A DNA stretch of 64,000 bases from Tragulus kanchil (lineage: Eukaryota > Chordata > Mammalia > Artiodactyla > Tragulidae). The stretch spans positions 140,758,854 to 140,822,853 of the forward strand of contig JAIOJX010000031.1 in NCBI GenBank assembly GCA_022376925.1, in the 5' to 3' direction. Shown in pieces: positions 55,784-64,000 of the stretch. Both the position numbers and the translations under genes were made by a program. The notes beneath the pieces were generated by a model. The model saw only the letters and a list, made by a program, of their open reading frames with translations, searched no databases and was not told the DNA's origin. The first letter of the stretch is position 1, and the number at the start of each line of letters is the position of its first letter.

Positions 55784-58005
55784 CTGGGAAACGGGTTATG
55801 TCCTTTCCCCTCTTCCTTCTGGCTGGAGCAGAGGCTCCGCTGGTGACCAGCGCTTATGTGTTTTGGCTCTCATGGCCTAAGCAGATTATTTGTAATTAAT
55901 TAGTTGCCAAAATGTACCAATTGGGACATTTCACAGAAAATTCCAGATATGAGCGGATGGAAGATCTGAAAGCACCAGGCCTAACTTCTGGCATGGCACG
56001 CCACTGGGCACACCCTCCTTTAGAGCAGGATTTCTCAACAGGATCAGGGGACACTTGGCAATGACGGGAGACATTTTTCTTGGTTGTGACAATGGCTGGG
56101 TGTTGCTACCAACATTTGGTGTGTAGAGGCCAGTTATTTCTGTTGTTGTCCAGTCGCTCAGTCGTGCCTGACCCTTTCGATCCCACGGACTGCGGCACAC
56201 CAGGCTTTCCTGTCCCGTGCTCTCTCTTGGAGCTTGCTCAGACTCATGTCCGTTGAGAGAATGCTGCCTCCAACCATTTTCATCCTCTGTCGCCCTCCTC
56301 TCCTTCAAGGTCTTTTCCAGTGAGTCAGCTGTTCACGTCAGGTGCCCAAAGGATTGGCCAGGGGTGTTGCCAAGGGTATGCCCACAGGGCACAGGATGGC
56401 CCCAAAACAAAGAATGACCTGGCCCCATGGCACCATCTTGCTGTTGGGGGCCATGTGGGCTCCACTTGACCTGCAGAGCTCCCACCAAACCCGCCTCTTC
56501 CTTCCAGACGATTCTCAGCTCCTAGGATTGGTTACTGTCTTCTTGGCTTATTCGTGACTTTTGTTTGAAGTTGTGTGGTCCCTCTCCCTCATTCCCCTCA
56601 GAGCCCTGTCCAGGCCCTGGATGAAAGGACACTTGGTGGCTGGCAGGTGTGCGTACGGCTAAGTGTGCCCTAGAACCAACCGCTGGGAGCAGCAACTTTC
56701 TCCAACCCCCACAGCAGATCACGTGATGGTATCCGGTCACTCCCCTGCCCCTCCTCACCCAGGCTGCAAAGATGATGCAGACCCCCAATAATGATAATGC
56801 CTGATTTAAACATCGGTAGCTCGTGACTGGTGAGACTGTGAGGAGAGCTAGGTTAGAGCGCTAGATTTGGATGTGAGCCTCCCAGGTAGGCTGCCTGGGA
56901 AACGGGTTATGTCCTTTCCCCTCTTCCTTCTGGCTGGAGCAGAGGCTCCGCTGGTGACCAGCGCTTATGTGTTTTGGCTCTCATGGCCTAAGCAGATTAT
57001 TTGTAATTAATTAGTTGCCAAAATGTACCAATTGGGACATTTCACAGAAAATTCCAGATATGAGCGGATGGAAGATCTGAAAGCACCAGGCCTAACTTCT
57101 GGCATGGCACGCCACTGGGCACACCCTCCTTTAGAGCAGGATTTCTCAACAGGATCAGGGGACACTTGGCAATGACGGGAGACATTTTTCTTGGTTGTGA
57201 CAATGGCTGGGTGTTGCTACCAACATTTGGTGTGTAGAGGCCAGTTATTTCTGTTGTTGTCCAGTCGCTCAGTCGTGCCTGACCCTTTCGATCCCACGGA
57301 CTGCGGCACACCAGGCTTTCCTGTCCCGTGCTCTCTCTTGGAGCTTGCTCAGACTCATGTCCGTTGAGAGAATGCTGCCTCCAACCATTTTCATCCTCTG
57401 TCGCCCTCCTCTCCTTCAAGGTCTTTTCCAGTGAGTCAGCTGTTCACGTCAGGTGCCCAAAGGATTGGCCAGGGGTGTTGCCAAGGGTATGCCCACAGGG
57501 CACAGGATGGCCCCAAAACAAAGAATGACCTGGCCCCATGGCACCATCTTGCTGTTGGGGGCCATGTGGGCTCCACTTGACCTGCAGAGCTCCCACCAAA
57601 CCCGCCTCTTCCTTCCAGACGATTCTCAGCTCCTAGGATTGGTTACTGTCTTCTTGGCTTATTCGTGACTTTTGTTTGAAGTTGTGTGGTCCCTCTCCCT
57701 CATTCCCCTCAGAGCCCTGTCCAGGCCCTGGATGAAAGGACACTTGGTGGCTGGCAGGTGTGCGTACGGCTAAGTGTGCCCTAGAACCAACCGCTGGGAG
57801 CAGCAACTTTCTCCAACCCCCACAGCAGATCACGTGATGGTATCCGGTCACTCCCCTGCCCCTCCTCACCCAGGCTGCAAAGATGATGCAGACCCCCAAT
57901 AATGATAATGCCTGATTTAAACATCGGTAGCTCGTGACTGGTGAGACTGTGAGGAGAGCTAGGTTAGAGCGCTAGATTTGGATGTGAGCCTCCCAGGTAG
58001 GCTGC
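55784..58005. repeat. Direct tandem duplication 13 (1,111-bp unit)
   Basis: The unit starting ctgggaaacggg at 55784 restarts at 56895 and ends at gtaggctgcctg (about 58005). Register is constant at 1,111 and I see no interior difference. The join sits on ctggga-type microhomology (gcctggga / gcctgcga). Confidence 0.97.
56141..56358 (-). mobile_element. BovB LINE 3'-end fragment, antisense (second copy 57252-57469)
   Basis: The text gttgttgtccagtcgctcag, actgcggcacaccaggcttt, ttcatcctctgtcgccctcc and cttttccagtgagtcagctg follows the antisense BovB 3' end. The second copy is part of duplication 13. Confidence 0.85.
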
Positions 58006-58308
58006 CTGCGAAATCCCATAGACAGAGGAACCTGGCGGGCTACAGTCCATGGGGTTGCAAAGGGTCAGATACAACTGAAGCAACAGAGCAAGCAGGCACA
58101 GGAAACCAGTATACCGTCCTTCGTGGTCTAGTGGTAAAGAATCTGCCTGCAATGCAGGAGACCCAGGTTCGGTCCCTGGGCTGGGAAGATCCCCTGGAGG
58201 AGGGCATGGCAGTCCACTCCAGGATTCTTGCCTGGAGAATCCCATGGACAGAGGAGTCTGGCGGGCTACAGTCCATGGGGTCACAAAGAGTCGGGTGCGA
58301 CTGAGTGA
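58006..58308 (+). mobile_element. BovA monomer followed by full Bov-tA
   Basis: A partial BovA body (cccatagacagaggaacctg to about 58098) is followed after a short gap by a complete Bov-tA (58115-58308, head cttcgtggtctagtggtaaa, end tcgggtgcgactgagtgact). The partial body begins exactly where duplication 13 ends. Confidence 0.9.
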
Positions 58309-59151
58309 CTTTCACACACTCACACGCATGGGTCAGGAAGTGCCCGGGAGGCCTCCTGCAGGCCTGGCTCCCCCGGGGCAGCTTGGAGCCAGACTGGCTG
58401 CCATATAGGCTGTGTCTCAACCCTACTTTTGTGGCAATTCCTCCCGTCAGGAAGGCAAGAGTTGCTATGTCCTTAGGGAAATGCCCTTTTACATCCATGG
58501 ACCTTATCTGTGAAAACAAATCACCGTTCAGAGAGCCCTGGCCAGGCTGTCATGTGGGCCTTTCTAAGGACCAGCGAGCCCTTAGTTGTACACAGACTCC
58601 TGTCGTCTGACCTGCTACACCCAGGTTTTCTGTATGTCCCCTTCCTGGGTAAGACTTTTCAGGCAACCTTTTTGTTTTCAGTTTTGGTTTGAGAACGGAT
58701 CCCATTTCTGGAAGTAGCCTTGACATTATGATGCTATGAAGGGTCCTCTTGATGGCTGGGCCACTCTGGCCCCCACCATGTGCTAGGCTTGTAGTTCGCC
58801 CCTTGCCACATGTGCCAGGGTGAGCCTGAGCAGAGGAGAGGGTCCGGGAGCCTCTGCGGAGCCCGCACCTTTGGGAAGCCTTCACTGCATCTGACGTAAG
58901 AGCAGGTACACACAGGGAATGCAGCCCACGCGCTGGCTGAGCACGAGGGCCAGCACCCAGGACGGTGAAGGGACTCCAGCCCTCCAGCCCTGCCTCCCAA
59001 GGGTGCCCTGGCCAGAGAAGCTTGGGAAACGGGCAATAGCACCAGATCAGTGAGCATCGCACTCTCTTCCTTTGGGCAGTGATTCCAAACCAATGGCCCC
59101 TGTTTGGCCCTGAGAAATGTTGTATTTGACCCAAGTTAAAAAAGAGTAAGG
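58309..59151. other. Intron 3, nothing recognised
   Basis: This is unique sequence. A 259-codon minus-strand open frame (58550-59329) runs through it and into the next SINE. No domain is recognised and I do not call it a gene. Confidence 0.5.
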
Positions 59152-59335
59152 ACGTGCCTGGTGGGCCCATGGTTAAAACTTCGCCTTCCCATGCAGGGGG
59201 TACAGGTTTGTTCCCTAGATGGGAGGCTAAGATCCCACGTGCCTTGGGCCAAAAAGAACCAAAACACGTAAAGCAGAAGCAACATTGTAACAAATTCAAT
59301 AAAGACTTTTTAAAAATGGTCCACATCAAAAAAAA
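59152..59335 (+). mobile_element. CHR-type SINE
   Basis: The sense element starts gtgcctggtgggcccatggt, carries taagatcccacgtgccttgg and ends with the CHR-like tail caataaagactttttaaaaa. Confidence 0.88.
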
Positions 59336-61424
59336 TTCCTTTCAGCAAAAAGGAAATAGAACCAACACTTAAAAATAGGGGATTTCCCGTAGAAGTCCAA
59401 ATTTATGACTTCTTGTTACTTTTTTTTTTAACTTTTTAAAGATGGAGGTAGAGTTGGTGGACAGCATTACCTGAGTTCTAGGCATACGACCTTGTGATGT
59501 GAGACTGGCATCAGCTTAGGCTGGCGGCAGTGAGCTGGAGCCGAGTGTGGCCAGGCCCTGGAGGGCACACCCCGGAGCCCCTTGGCACCCAGCAATCCTG
59601 TTTCTCTGTCTTACCCTTCGTCACTGCCTATGCATATGTGTGGCTATAGAGGTATGTTTCTTTTCAATAAATATTTCTGTTTCTTGCACAGAAAACAGAT
59701 TTCTATCAGAAATAGGGGGGAAGATGAACCAAGATGGTTCTTAAGAAAAATGAGGGAGTCTATTTCTGCACGGGGATAAAAGTTTCTGTCCGTTTCCTAT
59801 GCAAATATGTACCTGGCCCACTTCACGTATTTGGATAACTGAGTTCCTATAGGACTGTAGTGACGACCTCTGCCCTATGCTGATGCCCCATGCTTTGTGT
59901 GGGACAGTGTTTCCCACATAGAGTATCCTACTAGGGTTTCTCGGGAATAAAAGATTCTGTGCTAAAATAAGTTTGGGGAAAAATACATACGACGACCAAT
60001 TAAACAAGTTTCTTTCCTGTGGGACTTTTCAGAGCCTTTGTTGTGCTCAGGTGCATTATGGATCTCGAATATGGAGTTTTAGTATAATTCAGCATACCTT
60101 CCATTTGGGGGCCATTTCTCAAGCTCCCCGCTGACATTTTGAGTTCCCTTTGCTGTGCGGGGCACCAGCCGTTTGCTCAGAAGCTACTTGAATTGAGGAC
60201 ATTGGCTGAACAGGCAGAGTCCGCTCTCCATGGTGGGTCCATGGCTCTGGGTACTTTGTGGGCTTCCACAGAGCAGGTAACTTGATCTTCTGATCCAGGA
60301 GGATGTTGGGCAGTTTTGCAATGGCTTTTGGTCGCTCTAAGCCTGCAGGGCCGGAGGATGGCTCTGGGGAGGGTGGAATCGTGGGTGTAGGGAGATGATC
60401 TCGTTGACCTCCCTGGGCAGCGCGGGCTGCGAGGAGTACCTCTTGCCCAGGAGCGCGTTTGTCTCTTTGCCCAGCCATAGTCAGCAAGGCAGCTTGTGGA
60501 CCAGATGCCAGCCTTGATCTGCCGCGTTCCCTGGGATGTTTCTGAGAAGGCCGGAGTACGTTGCCCGCCCAAGTATGTCTCGACTAATTAGTCCATTTGT
60601 GTGGATGGGCCTCAGATCGTGAATTTGGAGCCGTCTGCTAATTATGCCTCAAATGTGATTTTCGTTAAACGATTAAGGGCTCTCCCGGGGCTGCCCTCCC
60701 TGCCGCGGTCTCCCAGGCCTCTGCTTAAGGCTCTTGCCAAGACAAGATTCTCTTCTGTCCCAGGGCCTGAGGGAGGCTAGGCCTTGCAGGTGCTCACATT
60801 TCCAGACTGAGGTCTTTGTAAAGAAATCGGTGGCCTCCCATCTCGCAGGCCTCCCTGTGTGTGTCCAGAGATGGGAAGAGCCCCGTTCGTGGGTCCTCTC
60901 ACACATTGATTCCGGACAGGAGCTCGGGAGCTGCCAGTGACCTGGCAGGGATTCTGGGGTCCGAAGCCCACTGCCTTTGCCTCGGTGTTCTTTCCAGACC
61001 TGTCTGCGGCTCTGGTGGGAATGCCCTTGGCTTATTCAGTGTATATGCCGCAGAGGCACCCCAAGCCTGCTGCCTGGGGTGGATTAAGGTCGAAGAATTG
61101 TGACCCCTCCACTTCAAGGCGTGGGCCGCTGTGGGCCTGGATGGGTGGGCCGAATGGGCCATGCGTAGGAGGCTGGGGTGCATGGACATGGCTGCGGCTC
61201 CTTTGTCACTCGCCTTCCGGCACGGCCGTTGAGAAGCAGTTGACTCTGAATGGGCGTGTGCCCTGTTCCTGCTTTACTCAGTAGAAAGCCACGGAAGAAA
61301 CACCGAGAAGGCCCAGCAGCTTCTTCTGTGATGTTTTTGAGAGCCGAGGCTACCCTGCGAGAAGTCCAGTGACCTGGCTGGAGAAACCACAAGAAGTCCC
61401 CTGGAGAGAGTGAGGCTCAGAGGG
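59336..61424. other. Intron 3, unique sequence
   Basis: A T-run lies near 59418-59430. The stretch 60570-60690 is repeat-free, with several homeodomain-type TAAT cores (ctaattagtcc, gctaattatg), and looks like candidate conserved non-coding sequence. No exon is recognised. Confidence 0.5.
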
Positions 61425-61569
61425 AGAATGGAGCAAGTGAGAAGCCCAGCGCTCCCAGTGTGTCAGCTAACCCTGGCCCTGCACCCACGCCTGCCACGGT
61501 GTGAACGGCTCTGCATGCTCCAGCCCTGTCTTCATCTGCGGGCAGCCAGGAGAGATTCAGATAAGACGA

Positions 61570-62436
61570 GCAGACTTCTCCACAGATGGCCCGTAAACCC
61601 TCGAAAAGATGCCAACACCACTCATTATTAGAGAAATGCAAATCAGAAGTCCACTGAGGTATCACCTCACACCAGTCAGAATGGCCATCATCAAAAAGTC
61701 TACAAGCAATACATGCTGGAGAGGGTGTGGAGAGAAGGGAACCCTCCTACACTGTTGGGAGGGATTGTAATGATCCATTCACAGAATGTTTGTGATACAG
61801 CTACCATGGAGAACAAGGTGGACATTCCTTGAAAAACTGGGAATAAAATCACCGTATGACTCAGCAGTCCCCCTACTGGGCGTATACCCTGGAAAACCAC
61901 AATTGAAAAGGACACATGGACCCCAGGGTTCATTGCAGCACTATTTACAATAGCTGGGACATGGAAGCAACCTAGATGTCCATCGACAGATAAACAGATA
62001 AAGAAGATGTGGTACATATACAAAGGATTTATTACTCAGCCATGAAAAAGAATGGATCTGGTTGGATGTAGTGAGTTGGAGAACCTAGAGCCTATTATGC
62101 AGAGTGAAATAAGTCAGAAAGAGAGAAACAAGTTTGTATATTAATGCATATATATGGAATCTAGAAAAATGGTAATGATGAACCTATTTGCAGAGCGGGA
62201 ATGGAGACACAGACATAGAGAATGGACTTGTGGTCACAGTGAAAGAAGGAGAGGTTAGGACAGACTGAGAAAGTAGCATTGACAAATACGGATATAGCTC
62301 ACTATCACGTATAAAAGAGGCAGTGGAAAGCGGCTGTGTAACTCAGGGAGCCCAGCCTGGTGCTCTGTGACAACCTAGAGAGGTGGGATTGGAAGGGGGA
62401 GAGGGAGGCTCCAGAGGGAGGGAAGAGATATATATA
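61570..62436 (+). mobile_element. L1 LINE ORF2 tail and 3' UTR (second copy about 62688-63554)
   Basis: The text ttagagaaatgcaaatcaga, tacactgttgggagggattg, attgcagcactatttacaat and ccatgaaaaagaatggatct is the classic L1 ORF2 C-terminal and 3' UTR sequence. Frames are broken, so it is dead. The second copy results from duplication 14. Confidence 0.95.
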
Positions 62437-62520
62437 AAATGTGTATGTATCTATGTGTGTATTGTGTATATATATATTATGTGTATATATCTATGTATGT
62501 ATGTTGTGTATACATATATA
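62437..62520 (+). repeat. (TATG)n/(TA)n-rich simple repeat (second copy about 63555-63638)
   Basis: Imperfect TGTATGTATC and TATATA units follow the L1 3' end and may have grown from its A-rich tail. The second copy results from duplication 14. Confidence 0.9.
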
Positions 62521-63638
62521 TGGGCTTCCTGGTAGCTCAGCTAGAATGGAGCAAGTGAGAAGCCCAGCGCTCCCAGTGTGTCAGCTAACCCTGGCCCTGC
62601 ACCCACGCCTGCCACGGTGTGAACGGCTCTGCATGCTCCAGCCCTGTCTTCATCTGCGGGCAGCCAGGAGAGATTCAGATAAGACGAGCAGACTTCTCCA
62701 CAGATGGCCCGTAAACCCTCGAAAAGATGCCAACACCACTCATTATTAGAGAAATGCAAATCAGAAGTCCACTGAGGTATCACCTCACACCAGTCAGAAT
62801 GGCCATCATCAAAAAGTCTACAAGCAATACATGCTGGAGAGGGTGTGGAGAGAAGGGAACCCTCCTACACTGTTGGGAGGGATTGTAATGATCCATTCAC
62901 AGAATGTTTGTGATACAGCTACCATGGAGAACAAGGTGGACATTCCTTGAAAAACTGGGAATAAAATCACCGTATGACTCAGCAGTCCCCTACTGGGCGT
63001 AAACCCTGGAAAACCACAATTGAAAAGGACACATGGACCCCAGGGTTCATTGCAGCACTATTTACAATAGCTGGGACATGGAAGCAACCTAGATGTCCAT
63101 CGACAGATAAACAGATAAAGAAGATGTGGTACATATACAAAGGATTTATTACTCAGCCATGAAAAAGAATGGATCTGGTTGGATGTAGTGAGTTGGAGAA
63201 CCTAGAGCCTATTATGCAGAGTGAAATAAGTCAGAAAGAGAGAAACAAGTTTGTATATTAATGCATATATATGGAATCTAGAAAAATGGTAATGATGAAC
63301 CTATTTGCAGAGCGGGAATGGAGACACAGACATAGAGAATGGACTTGTGGTCACAGTGAAAGAAGGAGAGGTTAGGACAGACTGAGAAAGTAGCATTGAC
63401 AAATACGGATATAGCTCACTATCACGTATAAAAGAGGCAGTGGAAAGCGGCTGTGTAACTCAGGGAGCCCAGCCTGGTGCTCTGTGACAACCTAGAGAGG
63501 TGGGATTGGAAGGGGGAGAGGGAGGCTCCAGAGGGAGGGAAGAGATATATATAAAATGTGTATGTATCTATGTGTGTATTGTGTATATATATATTATGTG
63601 TATATATCTATGTATGTATGTTGTGTATACATATATAT

Positions 63639-63938
63639 GGGCTTCCCTGGTAGCTCAGCTGGTAGAGAATCCGCCTGCAATGCAGGAGACCCCATTTTGA
63701 TTCCTGGGTTGGAAAGATCCCTTGGAAAAAGGATAGGCTTACCCACTCCGGTATTCTTGGGCTTCCCTGGTGGATCAGTTGGTAAAGAATCTGCCTGCAG
63801 TACAGGAGATCTGGGTTCGATCCCTGGGTTCAGAAGATCCCCTGGAGAAGGGATAGGCTGCCCAGTCCAGTGTTCTTGCCTGGAGAATTCCATGACTTGT
63901 CCATGGGGTGGCCAAGAGTCAGACACGACTGAGCGACT
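63639..63938 (+). mobile_element. Bov-tA tandem dimer
   Basis: Two heads (gggcttccctggtagctcag at 63639 and gggcttccctggtggatcag near 63759) flank a shortened first body and a complete second body ending agacacgactgagcgacttt. Confidence 0.94.
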
Positions 63939-64000
63939 TTCACTTCTCTTCACAATATATATTTGTGAGTTATTGCTGTGTAACAAATCACGCTAAGACT

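Larger units (their letters stand above)
61425..63660. repeat. Direct tandem duplication 14 (about 1,118-bp unit)
   Basis: The unit starting agaatggagcaagtg at 61425 restarts at 62543. Copy 1 ends inside the head of a Bov-tA (gggcttcctggtagctcagct, one C short), while copy 2 runs on into the complete element. The interior contains an L1 3' end and a TATG-rich repeat, with only single-base differences. Confidence 0.97.

Noticed and set aside
58550..59329. 259-codon minus-strand open frame
   Set aside because: It runs into a CHR SINE and shows no known domain, so it is a chance frame across unique and repeat DNA.
1504..63660. CRISPR-like or satellite array
   Set aside because: The regular direct repeats are paired 1.1-kb units with unrelated contents, not short repeats with spacers and not one satellite monomer.
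63639..63720. tRNA-like sequence with A and B box resemblance
   Set aside because: This and similar stretches are the tRNA-Glu-derived heads of Bov-tA and CHR SINEs, not tRNA genes.
23494..64000. Further NKD1 exons (EF-hand region)
   Set aside because: I looked for translations resembling the residues after exon 3 and the EF-hand module and found none. The later exons presumably lie beyond the window.

Overview
The window is mammalian, from a ruminant (Bovidae or close kin). It is full of tRNA-Glu-derived Bov-tA/BovA SINEs, the artiodactyl CHR/ART2-type SINE, RTE-BovB LINE 3' ends and L1 3' ends, over a background of old MIR and L2. I cannot name the species from sequence alone. There is no bacterial or viral gene cluster and no CRISPR array.

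The one protein gene I recognise is NKD1 (naked cuticle homolog 1, the Dishevelled-binding feedback inhibitor of Wnt signalling), on the + strand. A CpG island at about 20.4-21.7 kb holds its promoter, 5' UTR, exon 1 (start codon 21424) and the 33-nt exon 2. Exon 3 follows at 22278-22411 and a second, identical exon 3 lies at 23360-23493. Spliced once, these exons give the first 64 residues. No later exon is visible, so 23.5-64 kb reads as part of a long intron 3. The first 20 kb is upstream intergenic DNA with one unusual CpG-rich stretch at 7.0-7.75 kb.

The most striking signal is structural. Fourteen separate, unrelated segments, each 1.04-1.13 kb, are repeated once head-to-tail with almost no spacer. 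Copies are nearly identical inside, while mismatches and 1-2 base indels pile up at the copy edges. One of these events created the second NKD1 exon 3, which would break the reading frame if both copies were spliced in. The narrow length range, unrelated contents and error-rich edges point to unmerged overlaps in an assembly rather than biology. If they are artefacts, the true locus is about 48.6 kb.

Other points of interest: two perfect TCF/LEF motifs near the NKD1 promoter and one in the distal CpG-rich block; a two-codon upstream ORF; a phase-symmetric exon 2 whose skipping would keep frame; a diverged inverted repeat at 10.7/13.0 kb whose two arms share an open frame; and a 59-bp mariner-like MITE with TA target duplication. 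I find no convincing new molecular system beyond these.
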